53,668 nucleotides of DNA, taken from Terriglobia bacterium. GTDB lineage: Bacteria; Acidobacteriota; Terriglobia; Bryobacterales; Bryobacteraceae. The DNA lies in the NCBI GenBank assembly GCA_021324185.1, contig JAJPJN010000145.1, positions 1 to 53,668 of the forward strand. Reading direction: 5' to 3'. Shown here one piece after another: positions 32,131-42,066 of this stretch. Below the pieces are notes generated by a model. It made no database searches. It was not told where the DNA came from and saw nothing but the letters and a program-made list of their open reading frames with translations. Position 1 is the stretch's first letter, and each line of letters starts with the position of its first letter. The translations under genes and the position numbers were made by a program.

Positions 32131-33537
32131 TCAATCAAGCGCGCGCTCCGCTTCCTCTTCATCCTGCGCGCTGTTACCGCGTTGAATGCCATGCTTCTCC
32201 ATGCGATAAATCAGCGTCTTCCGGCTGATATCGAGATACTTGGCCGCGTGTGTCTGGTTCCAGTTAAACTTCTCCAGCGCTTTCAGGATCAATTCTTTCT
32301 CGATCGCCTCCAGGCTGATTCCCTGGGACGGAAGCTCGATATTCAGGTTGTCGATGGATGGATGCTCGCGGCGAAGAAAAGCGGGCAGATCCGAAATTGT
32401 GATCTCGTTGCCTGGAGTCAGTACCACCAGGCGTTCAATGACATTTTCCAGTTCGCGAATGTTGCCAGGCCACCGGTAGTTACTGAAGTACGGCATCAGT
32501 GAGATCGGCAGCGTGAGACCTTCCCGGCCATGCTTCTGCTTCAGCTTTGAGAAAAAGTGCTGCACAAGTTGCGGTACGTCGTCAGCACGCTCGCGCAACG
32601 GCGGCAGTTCCAGCGGAATTACCGACAAACGGTAATACAGATCCTCGCGAAATGCGCCGTCCTCGATCATGGCTTCCAGATTGCGATGCGTTGCGGCAAT
32701 GATACGCACATCCACCATACTCGCGCTCGGGGCGCCCACCTTCTCTATCTCACCCTGCTGGATCAGCCGGAGCAGCTTCACCTGAAGCTCGAGCGGCATT
32801 TCTCCGATCTCATCGAGAAACAGAGTCCCTCCATCTGCCGACTCCACTTTGCCTTTCCGGTGCGCGACGGCGCCCGTAAACGAGCCCTTCACGTGACCGA
32901 ACAACTCAGATTCGAGCAAATCCTTCGGTATCGCGCCGCAGTTTATCGTGACGAACGGTTTTTCACGGCGGCGGCTGTTGAAGTGGACCGCTTTTGCCAG
33001 CAGTTCCTTGCCTGTACCGGTTTCCCCATGAATTAGCACCGTCGCATCTGTTTGTGCAGCCCGCGATGCCATGTCCAGCACGTAAAGCAGCGATTTAGAT
33101 TGCCCGATGATGTTTTCAAATCCGTACTTTGCATCCAGGCTGCTTCGCAACAGGCGGTTGTCAACCAGAAGCTGCAGGTGCTCGAGCGACCGCCGCACAA
33201 CTAACTCGAGTTCATCCGCATGCACGGGCTTCGTTATATAGTCATACGCGCCCGCTTTCATAGCCTCTACAGCGGTATCGATTGTGCCAAACGCAGTCAG
33301 CATGACAACCGAAATGTCCGGGTACTCCGTGCGTATTCGCTTGAGTAACTCGAGGCCTGAGATTCCGGGCATCTTTAAGTCAGTAATGACAAGATCCACG
33401 GGCGACTTTTGAAGTATGTTCAGCGCTTCCGCGCCGTCGCTGGCCGTTAGTGTTTTGAAGCCCGCTTGCTCCAACTGTACTTGCGTTACCCGCCTGAGGC
33501 TCTCATCGTCGTCCACCACGAGTATGCGGTTCGTCAC
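32131..33537 (-). CDS. NtrC-family sigma-54-dependent response regulator
   Basis: A 468-residue activator. The receiver domain has DDD near residue 9-11 and the phosphoacceptor Asp 53 in ITDLKMPG, with TKPV near 105. The AAA+ domain (about 145-385) carries Walker [11 protein letters not shown], the sigma-54 contact loop GSFTGA (a variant of GAFTGA), and Walker [11 protein letters not shown]. The C-terminal helix-turn-helix is [23 protein letters not shown], shown in part ([15 protein letters not shown]). It activates sigma-54 promoters from upstream sites. The GTG start overlaps the kinase stop by four bases. It probably controls the -24/-12 promoters found on both sides of it. Confidence 0.95.
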   Translation of the reverse strand: MTNRILVVDDDESLRRVTQVQLEQAGFKTLTASDGAEALNILQKSPVDLVITDLKMPGISGLELLKRIRTEYPDISVVMLTAFGTIDTAVEAMKAGAYDYITKPVHADELELVVRRSLEHLQLLVDNRLLRSSLDAKYGFENIIGQSKSLLYVLDMASRAAQTDATVLIHGETGTGKELLAKAVHFNSRRREKPFVTINCGAIPKDLLESELFGHVKGSFTGAVAHRKGKVESADGGTLFLDEIGEMPLELQVKLLRLIQQGEIEKVGAPSASMVDVRIIAATHRNLEAMIEDGAFREDLYYRLSVIPLELPPLRERADDVPQLVQHFFSKLKQKHGREGLTLPISLMPYFSNYRWPGNIRELENVIERLVVLTPGNEITISDLPAFLRREHPSIDNLNIELPSQGISLEAIEKELILKALEKFNWNQTHAAKYLDISRKTLIYRMEKHGIQRGNSAQDEEEAERALD

Positions 33538-34622
33538 GTCGCTTCTCTTTCAGTAGACAGCGGAATCTCGAGAGAGAATGTCATGCCTCGATCGGCGTTT
33601 CTCATGGCGCTCAGAACTCCGCCTTGCCGGGCAGCGATCTGGTGCGCGACTGGAAGCCCGAGCCCGGTGCCCGATTCCTTGGTAGTAAAAAATGGGTCAA
33701 AGATCTTTTCCAGATTGTCCTCGCTGATGCCGGTGCCTTGATCGCGCACCTGAATGACTGCATTGCCGTCTTGCCGGTGCGCAGACAACACAACTTCGCC
33801 CCCGTCCGGCATCGCTTGAATCGCATTGATCGTCAGGTTCAGAAGAATTTGCGTGAGCTGCTCTGAATCACATTCCAGTTCTGTCAATTCGCTCGCAATC
33901 TCTTTTCGAAAGACGATGTGATTGCGCCGGCTCGCATGCTCCGCCAGCGCCACCACGGAGTCAAGCATCTGATCAACGCGAACTTTCGCAAACTCGGGTT
34001 CGCGCGGCTTTGCAAAGTTCAGAAAGTTGGTAAGCAGCCGGTTCAAACGCCGGCACTCCTTCTGAATGATCTGCAAAAATTCGATTCTCCGCTCTTCCGA
34101 TGGCGGTTCACGAAGCAGAACGGCCGCCGCTCCCTCGATGCTCGCCAGTGGATTCCTGATCTCGTGCGCCAGGCCGGCCGAGAGCTGGCCTAGAGCGTAG
34201 AGACGCTCGGCTCGCTTCATGCGCTCGAAATTGTCCTGCAGTTCCCGATATACCCGCGACAACTGTTCTGTTGTCTCTTGCAGAACCTTTTTCTGTCTCC
34301 TCTCACGATCGGCAAGCAGTCCAGCCACAATGCCCGCGAGGAAAAAGAACGTTACTTCTGCACACTGATTGATGGAGTAACTCGGATGCAGTTTCCATGT
34401 CGTCACAATCTGCGGCAAATACGCCAGGCCGGCAAGCAGAGCAGCCAGCAGACCGCCACGCCAGCCGAAGTAGAGTCCGGCATACACCACCGGTACATAA
34501 AAAAGTCTTTGGATCAGGTAATGCACCTGAACCATCGAATCCGGCGTAAAGTAATGGACCGTGCTGATCCCGAGGGTGACAGCGATTATGCCTAACGCAC
34601 GTAAGAGGTCCCTGCGCGCCAT
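33534..34622 (-). CDS. membrane histidine kinase partnering the activator
   Basis: A 362-residue kinase from the ATG at 34622 (a TTG at 34640 is possible). The N-terminus has four or so membrane helices (LLRALGIIAVTLGIS, FYVPVVYAGLYFGW, FFLAGIVAGLLA), resembling the DUF4118/MASE-type sensors. A coiled linker leads to the HisKA site GLAHEIRNPLASIE, and the HATPase domain has LNLTINAIQAM (N box), DQGTGISEDNLEKIFDPFFTTK in part (DQGTGIS) and GTGLGLPVA. It phosphorylates the response regulator, to which it is coupled by a four-base overlap. The signal is sensed in or near the membrane and is unknown. Confidence 0.9.
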   Translation of the reverse strand: MARRDLLRALGIIAVTLGISTVHYFTPDSMVQVHYLIQRLFYVPVVYAGLYFGWRGGLLAALLAGLAYLPQIVTTWKLHPSYSINQCAEVTFFFLAGIVAGLLADRERRQKKVLQETTEQLSRVYRELQDNFERMKRAERLYALGQLSAGLAHEIRNPLASIEGAAAVLLREPPSEERRIEFLQIIQKECRRLNRLLTNFLNFAKPREPEFAKVRVDQMLDSVVALAEHASRRNHIVFRKEIASELTELECDSEQLTQILLNLTINAIQAMPDGGEVVLSAHRQDGNAVIQVRDQGTGISEDNLEKIFDPFFTTKESGTGLGLPVAHQIAARQGGVLSAMRNADRGMTFSLEIPLSTEREAT

Positions 34623-34651
34623 TTCGTCTCTACGAACCAATTCTTTCAGAC

Positions 34652-35122
34652 CTACGCCGCGTCTGGTCCGCCGGCCCGTGAAACAGGCTCGCCGCGATCA
34701 AGTATCTCTTCGTTGAAAACTCTTTCTGCGATTCTTCCCAAAGTCCGAAGCACCTGACGCTGAAGATCAAGAACGGGAGCTCTGATGCCGATCGGCAGAT
34801 CGCTTTGTCGAACGTGTTCGAGGTTCAGCATATGGACCAGAGTCCGATTCCCGGATCCCGAAATGACCAGATGCAGAGGTATCAAAGTGCCGGAAGCACG
34901 ATCAATCGCCGTCGTTTCAAGCGAGAATGCCGGATTATCAATCAGCAGAATCCGGCACGGTGCTACGTAGATCTCGAGTGCGCGTCTGACTCTGTGGGCC
35001 GTGTCGATCTCCGCCGCTATAGACAGTTGATCATCGCGTAATGCCCGGCGAATTCGCGACAACGCGGGATCAAACGGGCTCTGGATTATAAACGCGGCTG
35101 TCGAATTGGCGCGGCTTTCCAT
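34652..35122 (-). CDS. DUF302-like protein upstream of the kinase
   Basis: 156 residues from the ATG at 35122, which has AAGGA about 12 bases upstream; the ATG at 35146 is an alternative without one. The body resembles a DUF302 beta/alpha domain: SRIRRALRDDQLSIAAEIDT, RILLIDNPAF, IPLHLVISGSGNRTLVHML (each short part of the fold). The C-terminal 25 residues are basic and Ala-rich. DUF302 proteins are of unknown function. Only 29 bp separate it from the kinase, so DUF302, kinase and activator probably form one operon. A strong terminator precedes it, so the operon's promoter lies in 35123-35154 or transcription is attenuated. Confidence 0.6.
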   Translation of the reverse strand: MESRANSTAAFIIQSPFDPALSRIRRALRDDQLSIAAEIDTAHRVRRALEIYVAPCRILLIDNPAFSLETTAIDRASGTLIPLHLVISGSGNRTLVHMLNLEHVRQSDLPIGIRAPVLDLQRQVLRTLGRIAERVFNEEILDRGEPVSRAGGPDAA

Positions 35123-35154
35123 TGTTATCAGGTTTCCTTGAGGCATTGAATTAG

Positions 35155-35204
35155 AAAAAAAGGAACTCGGGGAGATCGGCCTCCGGAAAGCCGGCCCGAG
35201 TTCC
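35155..35204 (-). terminator. rho-independent terminator
   Basis: GGAACTCGGG (35162-35171) pairs with CCCGAGTTCC (35195-35204), with extra pairing of CCGG around the loop. On the minus strand the stem is followed by seven T residues. It closes the transcript of the coiled-coil gene (stop at 35269) or an RNA starting between the two. Confidence 0.9.
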
Positions 35205-35210
35205 TGGCGG

Positions 35211-35242
35211 GCACAGGACTGGCCCCCGCGACCAGCCTGTGC
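35211..35242 (-). other. second stable hairpin ahead of the terminator
   Basis: GCACAGGACTGG (35211-35222) pairs with CCAGCCTGTGC (35232-35242), with one bulged base. Together with the terminator hairpin it makes a structured segment of about 90 nt between the coiled-coil gene and the DUF302 gene. It could be a long 3' end, a small RNA or a leader that controls the DUF302-kinase-activator operon. Confidence 0.5.
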
Positions 35243-35268
35243 GCTTTTCAACCCCGGACAATCGTTAA

Positions 35269-35877
35269 TTACGATTCAGAGAGACCAATTCTCTCCTGAA
35301 GCCGATCCAGCTTCTTCTGCATTCGATCGAGCTTATCCGAGGTGTCGCCGAACTCTAAAAACAGATCCGCAGATTCCTTCAATTCCGCCGATCGTTCGGC
35401 GATTGAACTCAAGTGATCCGTATACTCCGGCGCGAGGAGACGGTTGCGGTTTTCGTTCAGGTGCTGAATCGCAGCTTCCGTATGGGCTGCCAGATCCGCC
35501 GCCACCGGAACGATCTCCTCAATCGCGCGTTGTTGCCACGGCGCGACTTCGGATCGAATCGCCTGCAAGCGACCCAGCCGCTTGCCGATTTCGTTGATGT
35601 GCTCTCGCGCCAGGTTTAGCCGCTGCGCGTGGGTCTGCCAATGTAACTGGGTTTGCGACTTGTATGACTCCAGAATGCCGGTATCAATCTTCAGTTTTCC
35701 ACTGAGGAATTTGATCTCCTTCAGCAAACCGTTGGCTTCCGCGCCGAAACTCCACACCCGGTATTCCGCGCTATTGACCTTGCTCGTGCTCACTTCCGGC
35801 GCAGCGGATGCGGCAGACGTGGCCACAAGAGCCAGCAACGGCAGGTAAGCGAATTTTCGAAGATGAGTTGAACGCAT
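35269..35877 (-). CDS. exported alpha-helical coiled-coil protein
   Basis: A 202-residue secreted protein. The signal peptide is RKFAYLPLLALVATSAASA. The mature part is all helical and charged, with heptads such as LLKEIKFLSGKLKID, LGRLQAIRSEV and LDRMQKKLDRLQERIG. The ATG at 35877 has AAGGAG nine bases upstream. It is not a family I recognise. It has a sigma-54 promoter (35921-35937) and a dyad pair (36022-36057) upstream, so it belongs to the same predicted regulon as the BON and DUF2934 genes. A periplasmic stress role is likely from context only. Confidence 0.75.
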   Translation of the reverse strand: MRSTHLRKFAYLPLLALVATSAASAAPEVSTSKVNSAEYRVWSFGAEANGLLKEIKFLSGKLKIDTGILESYKSQTQLHWQTHAQRLNLAREHINEIGKRLGRLQAIRSEVAPWQQRAIEEIVPVAADLAAHTEAAIQHLNENRNRLLAPEYTDHLSSIAERSAELKESADLFLEFGDTSDKLDRMQKKLDRLQERIGLSES

Positions 35878-35920
35878 TGTGTCTTGCTCCTTAAGAGGTT
35901 CTGTTTCCGATATGCGTAGG

Positions 35921-35937
35921 GGCAATCCGCATGCCAA
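35921..35937 (-). promoter_or_regulatory. sigma-54 promoter of the coiled-coil gene
   Basis: On the minus strand TTGGCATGCGGATTGCC matches the -24/-12 consensus closely, with GG and GC 12 bp apart. The leader would be about 33 bases. Confidence 0.75.
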
Positions 35938-36021
35938 TGCGTTCCAAGGCGCGCGATCGTTCAAATTGAACGCTTTAGCGAATTTCGCCGGGCACGGCGA
36001 GCGGCGACATTGCGGGCTCGA

Positions 36022-36057
36022 TGCCCGAAAGACGCCATCGCTGTGCCTTTTCAGGCG
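36022..36057. promoter_or_regulatory. paired enhancer-like dyad upstream of the coiled-coil gene
   Basis: TGCCCGAAAGACGCCA and TGTGCCTTTTCAGGCG start 21 bp apart, with the same spacer layout as at 31779-31814. It ends about 55 bp after the TonB receptor stop codon and stands about 85 bp upstream of the -24/-12 promoter. Confidence 0.65.
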
Positions 36058-36111
36058 GCATCCTCGCCGGCCGCTGAAATCGCGGGGCGGCCGTGTTTCT
36101 GCTTCTTCCGC

Positions 36112-39100
36112 TCAGAACTGCAGCCGGAGCGCCAGTTGAATAATGCGCCCCGGACTCGTGGTTGAAATCTGGCCGAAGGTCCCGCTGGTAATCGACGTAT
36201 TCGGCGTCGAAAACTCGGCGTGATTCAGCACATTGAAGAAATCGGAACGAAATTCCATCTTCACTTTCTCGTTCCAAAGCGCTGTCGCTTTCGCCAGGCT
36301 CACGTCGAGGTTGATGTTATCCGGCCCGCGGAACGCGTTCCGCCCCAAAGTGCCGTACGTGTATTGTCCGGCCGGCACCGACGACGGAACCGCGACAAAC
36401 GAATTCGGGTTGAAATAGAAATTGCCCGTTCTGCCGCTGCTGCCGGTTGGACCCGGCCCTGCGGTCTGCACAATCTCGGGATTGTATTCGGCCAGGTTGC
36501 CGAGATAGTTCGCCATCACCAGATTCTGGTCGCCCACTCCGGACGGCCCCGGCCTCGTTGCACTGCGGCTGAGCCGTGAAGTAATGATCAGCGGCAGACC
36601 ATCCCGGTAGCTGACGATCGGCCGCAGGAACCAGCCTCTTGTCAGCCGGCCTGGAGCGCTCGAAAACGCTTTATAAAACGGCAGTTCCCAGTCGGCGCTG
36701 AAATTCAGGTAGTTCGGCAGATCATAATTCGACACCGCCTTGAACAGATCGTGCTGAAAATACGGCACCGTGCTCCAGCTCGAACGGAACCCGGATTCAT
36801 TGTCGATCGACTTGCCATGCGTGTAGTTGCCGGTAAATCCTACTCTGCCCAGAAAGCCCATCTCCGTAGGCCGCCGGTTCAAACCAACAACCAGCGAGTT
36901 GTAGTACGCCTTGCCCACGTTCGCGAATGTCGGCAGATAACTAAAATCGACCGCGCCATTGATTCCAGGCTGGGCATTGAAGATTCGCACATTCGTCCCA
37001 GGCACAAACGGATTGGAATCGATCAGCCCCGTCAGGCCATGCGAGTCGCTTCCGATGTAATCGATCTCGATCACTGTCTGGTGCCCCAGATCCCGTTGCA
37101 CGCTCAAGTTGTAGTCATACGCATACGGACTCTTCAGATTGGGCGAGACAAAATAAACGCCCGCTCCTCCGAACGGCAGAAACCCGGCCGCCGCGAAATT
37201 GATGTTAGGCGATGGAGGCCGAGACGGAAATGGATTCGGCCGGCCGACCGCTCCATAGGGATCTGTCAGGTTCGCAGGCGCGCTCGCGGGATTTCCCGAT
37301 AACGGGCTGAAAATCACGTCCGCAGTGGAAAAAAAAGGCGCCTGTCCATTGAACTGAAAATTATCTTCGGCCTTCAAGATGTCATAGAAAATCCCGAAGC
37401 CGCCGCGAACACTCGTCTTGTTATCGCTTTTTGGATCCCAGGCGAAGCCGAATCGCGGCGCCCAGTCGTGCCGGTCTGGGAAATTGGAGCCGCGCGGCGC
37501 GCCTGGATCGCCCGGAAAAACTAATCCGACAGGCGCGTTCGGAAATCTGGTTGATTTGTCCCCGAGAATTGCAGAAAAAGTCCGCCCTTGCGTGTCGTAC
37601 TTCGGCGAGTTGTATTCCCAGCGAATGCCAAGCGTCAAGGTAAGATTACGGCGCACCTTCCACTCATCTTGAAAGTAAGTCCCGAAATTGTAAGTCCGGA
37701 TGTTACTCGGAGCCGCTGGGGCTTGCAATAACTCATCCGGCAAACCCATCAAAAAATCCGCGAAGTCGTTCTGTGAGTAACTCCCGCCGCCCGTTCCATA
37801 AAAGGAGAACTGGCCGTTAACATAAAAGTCAAACACCTGGTTGTCCTGATACGGCGTGTAAATAAAGCCCGTCTTGAACGTATGCGCGCCTTTGATCCAG
37901 GTAAGATTGTCGGCCCAGGTATACGTGTTATCGATCAGCGTGGACGGCCCCTGCGGGCTAAATCCGATGGTTAAGCCGCTGGCAAACGAAAGAATCGGCG
38001 GCCCGGTCGGATTATCCGGCGTAATTCCGATACCAAGTTGAGCAGGCGTGGGCAACTGCCGGGCCGGTACCGCCTGGAATGTCTCGGTCCTCTGTGCCGT
38101 AAACCGGAAGTCGTTCAGCAGGTTCGCCTGAATCGTCTTCGTATAGTCCACCGAGCCGTAGTAGTTATCCGTTTTGGTCGTGTTTGGATACCCGTTCACA
38201 TTCGCAGTCGCGTACGGAGTTAGTGTTGTGCGCCGGTTCGATCCCAGCGTTGCCGAAATGCGATCGGTTGCGGTAACAGCGAAGTCCAGCCTTTCTGTTA
38301 ACTCGTCGCGATTATCCGTGGAATTCGCTTGCGACAAAAGCGTGCCGGTCGCTGAAGACGGAATCAGCCCCGCCTTGATATAAGCTTGAGCCGCGGGATT
38401 GATCTTACTCGGATCAATAATGCCCTGGCTCGCCAGGTTCGGATTGGGCTGAAAATAGGGATGGCTTAGCAGAAACTTGACTATTTTCGCGTCCGGTCCT
38501 GTACCGGAGGCGTTGGCATGAGAGAAGTCGCCGTTTAACTCAGCCGGCGTAAAGACCGTGACCAGCGCCGTTTGCGCAGACTGTACCTGTCGCTGGCTCT
38601 GCCAGCCAATGAAGAAAAAGAAGCGATCCTTGCCGTGAATCAGCTTAGGAATAGTGATCGGCCCGCCAATCGTCGCGCCGAACTGGTTCCGCTTGAGAAC
38701 CGCTTTGGGAACGTGGTTGGCATTGTTGAAAAATGGGTTCGCGTCAAAATCGTCGTTACGAAGGTAGTCGTAAGCGCTGCCGTGATACTGGTTCGTGCCC
38801 GATTTCGTGACAATGCTGACGATGCCGCCTGCGTTGCGCCCGTACTCGGCTGAGTAGTTGCTCGTCAGAACCCTGAACTCCTCCACTGTGTCCGGATTGG
38901 GGTCAAGCACCACGCCATTGCTCAATAAGTCATTGTTGATGCCGCCATCGAGCAGATAAGTTACCGAATCCTGGCGCTCGCCCGCAATACTGAAAGTGCC
39001 CGTACCGCCGCCGGCTGTCGACGGAATTACACCGGGCGCAAGAAGCGCCAGGCCCAGCGTGTCTCTTCCATTCAGAGGAAGATCATTGATGAATGAGCTG

Positions 39101-39504
39101 GTCACAGCAGTTCCCAATGTCGAACTGACGGTCTCGACCCCCGTCGCCGCCGCCTGCACCTCCACAGTCTGGGTGCTCGAACCGATCTCCAGCTTGACGT
39201 CGATTCGCAGCGACTGGTTGACGTCAAGCGCCTGCGGATTCGTAATGCTCTTGCGAAATCCCGGCGCTTCCACCGTCACCGAATAGTTGCCTACCGGAAG
39301 AGCCGGCACCTGATACGAGCCGTCCGGTCCCGTCGTGGTCGGATACGTGATCTGGGTACCGGCATTTGTAACCGTAACTTTTGCGTTTGGAACAACCGCG
39401 CCAGCCGGGTCGGTCACCGTCCCCACCACCCGGCCTGTCGCCTCCTGAGCAAAACCAACGGGCGAGAATAAAGTGAGTGCACACAGCACAGCCAACAGCT
39501 TCAT
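36112..39504 (-). CDS. Oar-like TonB-dependent receptor with carboxypeptidase-regulatory domain
   Basis: An 1130-residue outer-membrane protein. The signal peptide is [25 protein letters not shown] lies seven bases before the ATG at 39504. An N-terminal carboxypeptidase-regulatory-like domain ([19 protein letters not shown], in part [15 protein letters not shown]) is followed by a plug ([36 protein letters not shown]) and a large beta-barrel ending [11 protein letters not shown], with a terminal Phe. Such receptors import large substrates or anchor surface structures, and are amplified in Acidobacteria. No plug-side TonB box was identified. It is divergent from fumC. Confidence 0.95.
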   Translation of the reverse strand: MKLLAVLCALTLFSPVGFAQEATGRVVGTVTDPAGAVVPNAKVTVTNAGTQITYPTTTGPDGSYQVPALPVGNYSVTVEAPGFRKSITNPQALDVNQSLRIDVKLEIGSSTQTVEVQAAATGVETVSSTLGTAVTSSFINDLPLNGRDTLGLALLAPGVIPSTAGGGTGTFSIAGERQDSVTYLLDGGINNDLLSNGVVLDPNPDTVEEFRVLTSNYSAEYGRNAGGIVSIVTKSGTNQYHGSAYDYLRNDDFDANPFFNNANHVPKAVLKRNQFGATIGGPITIPKLIHGKDRFFFFIGWQSQRQVQSAQTALVTVFTPAELNGDFSHANASGTGPDAKIVKFLLSHPYFQPNPNLASQGIIDPSKINPAAQAYIKAGLIPSSATGTLLSQANSTDNRDELTERLDFAVTATDRISATLGSNRRTTLTPYATANVNGYPNTTKTDNYYGSVDYTKTIQANLLNDFRFTAQRTETFQAVPARQLPTPAQLGIGITPDNPTGPPILSFASGLTIGFSPQGPSTLIDNTYTWADNLTWIKGAHTFKTGFIYTPYQDNQVFDFYVNGQFSFYGTGGGSYSQNDFADFLMGLPDELLQAPAAPSNIRTYNFGTYFQDEWKVRRNLTLTLGIRWEYNSPKYDTQGRTFSAILGDKSTRFPNAPVGLVFPGDPGAPRGSNFPDRHDWAPRFGFAWDPKSDNKTSVRGGFGIFYDILKAEDNFQFNGQAPFFSTADVIFSPLSGNPASAPANLTDPYGAVGRPNPFPSRPPSPNINFAAAGFLPFGGAGVYFVSPNLKSPYAYDYNLSVQRDLGHQTVIEIDYIGSDSHGLTGLIDSNPFVPGTNVRIFNAQPGINGAVDFSYLPTFANVGKAYYNSLVVGLNRRPTEMGFLGRVGFTGNYTHGKSIDNESGFRSSWSTVPYFQHDLFKAVSNYDLPNYLNFSADWELPFYKAFSSAPGRLTRGWFLRPIVSYRDGLPLIITSRLSRSATRPGPSGVGDQNLVMANYLGNLAEYNPEIVQTAGPGPTGSSGRTGNFYFNPNSFVAVPSSVPAGQYTYGTLGRNAFRGPDNINLDVSLAKATALWNEKVKMEFRSDFFNVLNHAEFSTPNTSITSGTFGQISTTSPGRIIQLALRLQF

Positions 39505-39568
39505 TTGGAACCTCCCTAGTCCCCGGATATTGGAATTACTATATACGATGCTTGGAACAGAACAACGC

Positions 39569-40960
39569 ATGAGCCCCACCCGTACCGAAACCGACAGCAT
39601 GGGCCCAATTGAAGTGGCGGCCGGCTGCTATTGGGGCGCGCAAACCCAGCGCTCGCTGCACCACTTCAACATCGGCGAAGACAAAATGCCGCCCGAGTTG
39701 ATTCGCGCCTTCGGAATTCTCAAAAAAGCCGCAGCGCTGGTCAATCACGATCTGGGCAAGCTCGACGACGAAAAAACACGCCTGATTACCCAGGCAGCCG
39801 GCGAGGTCATCTCCGGAAAGCTAAACGAACATTTCCCGCTACGCATCTGGCAAACCGGCAGCGGCACGCAAACCAACATGAACGCCAACGAAGTGATTTC
39901 GAATCGCGCCATCGAACTCGCAGGCGGTCAGATGGGCAGCAAGAAGCCGGTCCATCCGAATGATCACGTCAACATGTCGCAGTCGTCCAACGACACTTTC
40001 CCGACGGCCATGCATATTGCCGCCGCCGAACGCGTGAAACACAAGCTCATCCCCGCCGTTTGCGAGCTGCGCGACGCGCTCGACGCCAAGGCTAAACAAT
40101 TTGCCGGCGTCGTCAAAATCGGCCGCACTCACCTGCAGGATGCAACGCCATTAACAGTGGGGCAGGAGATCTCCGGCTGGGTGGCCCTGCTCGATCGCGA
40201 TCTCAAGCGCCTGGAGCAGGCCCTCGACGGCCTTTACGACCTCGCCATCGGCGGCACGGCCGTCGGTACCGGCTTAAATGCGCCGCCCGATTTCGGCGAA
40301 CGGGCCGCAGCCAAAATCAGCGAGTTGACGGGTCTGCCGTTCCGGTCCCACCCCAATAAGTTCGCTGCGCTTTCCGCGCACGACGAGCTGGTATTTGCCA
40401 GCGGAGCTTTGAAAACCCTCGCGGCGTCGCTTATGAAGATCGCCAACGATGTGCGCTGGCTCGCCTCCGGCCCCCGCTGCGGGCTGGGCGAGATGACGAT
40501 TCCCGAAAATGAGCCCGGCTCCTCCATCATGCCCGGCAAGGTGAACCCTACCCAGTGCGAAGCCATGACCATGGTGGCCGTGCAGGTTATGGGAAACGAC
40601 GTGGCCATCGGGCTGGCCGGGTCGCAGGGCAATTTTGAATTAAACGTCTACAAGCCGGTCATCATCCATAATTTTCTGCATTCCGTCCGCCTGCTGGCTG
40701 ACACCTGCCACAGCTTTACCGAGTTCTGCGCCAAGGGGATCGAAGTGAATCGAGAAAAACTCGAGCACGACGTCCAGAACTCGCTTATGCTCGTAACCGC
40801 CCTGAGTCCAATTGTGGGGTACGATAAAGCCGCCAAAATCGCCCACACCGCCCACATCGATCATTCGACTTTACGCGAAGCTGCCCTCAAGCTGGGCTAT
40901 ATTTCTGCCGAAGATTTCGATAAGTGGGTCAAACCGGAAGCAATGACCCACCCCGGTTAA
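39569..40960 (+). CDS. fumC: class II fumarate hydratase
   Basis: A 463-residue fumarase: fumarate plus water to L-malate, in the citric acid cycle. It has [24 protein letters not shown] and the superfamily signature [11 protein letters not shown] (about 318-328), with catalytic His and Ser in place. The ATG at 39569 gives the normal class II length; an upstream ATG at 39548 would add seven residues. The gap to the divergent receptor start is only 64 bp. Its TAA shares an A with the ATG of the DUF192 gene. Confidence 0.97.
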   Translation: MSPTRTETDSMGPIEVAAGCYWGAQTQRSLHHFNIGEDKMPPELIRAFGILKKAAALVNHDLGKLDDEKTRLITQAAGEVISGKLNEHFPLRIWQTGSGTQTNMNANEVISNRAIELAGGQMGSKKPVHPNDHVNMSQSSNDTFPTAMHIAAAERVKHKLIPAVCELRDALDAKAKQFAGVVKIGRTHLQDATPLTVGQEISGWVALLDRDLKRLEQALDGLYDLAIGGTAVGTGLNAPPDFGERAAAKISELTGLPFRSHPNKFAALSAHDELVFASGALKTLAASLMKIANDVRWLASGPRCGLGEMTIPENEPGSSIMPGKVNPTQCEAMTMVAVQVMGNDVAIGLAGSQGNFELNVYKPVIIHNFLHSVRLLADTCHSFTEFCAKGIEVNREKLEHDVQNSLMLVTALSPIVGYDKAAKIAHTAHIDHSTLREAALKLGYISAEDFDKWVKPEAMTHPG

Positions 40961-41361
40961 TGCAGCTATACGAGATTTACAATCTAACTCGCGACATTCC
41001 TGTCGCTCACCGCGTACGCCTCGCCGCAACCAGCGCTGAACGGCGGCGCGGCCTCCTCGGAGTGACGAAATTAGATAAGGAAGAGGGGCTCTGGATTCGG
41101 CCCTGCGAAGCCGTCCATACCTTCGGCATGAAGATCCCCATCGATATCATTTTTCTGGATCGTGAGTACCGGGTCAGAAAAATTCAGCGGGAAGTCGGTC
41201 CCAATCGCATCGCCTTCTGTTTGCTCGCATCTTCTGTCCTCGAGCTGGCGGCTGGAAGCTCGGCCAGCGCGGGTACCGAAGTGAATGATTGGCTAGCCTT
41301 CCTCCCCGAGCCCCGCCGGGATGCATCCCTGCAATCTTGCCACGCCACATCAATCGCATAG
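40960..41361 (+). CDS. DUF192 protein
   Basis: A 133-residue cytoplasmic protein. The DUF192 fold shows AERRRGLLGVTKL, then the conserved VHTFGMKIPIDIIFLD and the VLELAAGSSA strand. Family members are small, of unknown function, and often lie beside Tad-type pilus genes. Its start overlaps the fumC stop by one base. The C-terminus (about 20 residues, Arg/Asp/Ser-rich) is not conserved-looking. Confidence 0.85.
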   Translation: MQLYEIYNLTRDIPVAHRVRLAATSAERRRGLLGVTKLDKEEGLWIRPCEAVHTFGMKIPIDIIFLDREYRVRKIQREVGPNRIAFCLLASSVLELAAGSSASAGTEVNDWLAFLPEPRRDASLQSCHATSIA

Positions 41362-41378
41362 CCGGCCAGAAGCAAGCT

Positions 41379-41399
41379 GAGCCCGTACAGCACGGGCTC
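41379..41399 (+). terminator. hairpin between the DUF192 and prepilin peptidase genes
   Basis: GAGCCCGT and ACGGGCTC pair perfectly around ACAGC. No U-run follows, so it may pause or protect transcripts rather than terminate them. Confidence 0.45.
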
Positions 41400-41425
41400 G
41401 CTGCGGCCGATAAGTTCAGGGAGGT

Positions 41426-41959
41426 ATGCCGGCCGCTCTGACTCTTCCATTAATCGCACTCGTGCTCGCGGCCGCAATTTATGATTTGCGCTTCCGGCGC
41501 ATTCCGAACACACTCACGCTCAGCGGTGCCCTGCTCGGTGTCACTTTAAACACCGTGCTGTTCGGGCAGGAGGGATTCGCGGCCGCCTGGTTCGGCTTCT
41601 TTCTGGCTCTCGCGCTCTATATCCCGCTCTACTTACTCCGCGCCATGGGAGCGGGTGATGTGAAGCTGATGGCCGCTATCGGCTCCATCGTCGGGCCACA
41701 GAACTGGCTCGGCGTATTCCTCTGTACTGCGCTCATCGGCGCCGTCCTGGGATTCGCCGTTGCCGCCAATAAAGGCCGCCTGCATCGCACCTTATTGAAT
41801 GTCGCCGTACTCGCGGGCGAACTCATTCATTTGCGCCGCCCGGCGGACCAGTACGGGGATCTGGACGTTCGCAACAGCCGTTCCATGCGAATGCCTCACG
41901 GCTTGGCTATCGCCGCCGGGTCGCTCGCTTTTCTCGCCCTCAAGCCCTTTGTACATTAG
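41426..41959 (+). CDS. cpaA: A24 family prepilin peptidase (CpaA/TadV type)
   Basis: A 177-residue membrane aspartic peptidase that cleaves the short leader of Flp pilin. The two catalytic Asp are in IYDLRFRRIPN (about 20) and the GAGDVKLMAAIG motif (about 75). It has about six helices and lacks the N-methylase domain, as Tad-type peptidases do. GGGAGG lies just before the ATG. It is the first gene of the Tad locus. Confidence 0.93.
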   Translation: MPAALTLPLIALVLAAAIYDLRFRRIPNTLTLSGALLGVTLNTVLFGQEGFAAAWFGFFLALALYIPLYLLRAMGAGDVKLMAAIGSIVGPQNWLGVFLCTALIGAVLGFAVAANKGRLHRTLLNVAVLAGELIHLRRPADQYGDLDVRNSRSMRMPHGLAIAAGSLAFLALKPFVH

Positions 41960-42066
41960 TCCCCGCCCGAGAACAGTTCTAGCCCGCCGCAGCATAACGA
42001 CATTAATGAAACACGGGGGCTGGCCGATTAGATAGCGTAGGCAGTCCTGACAGTCCCGGGAATAAT

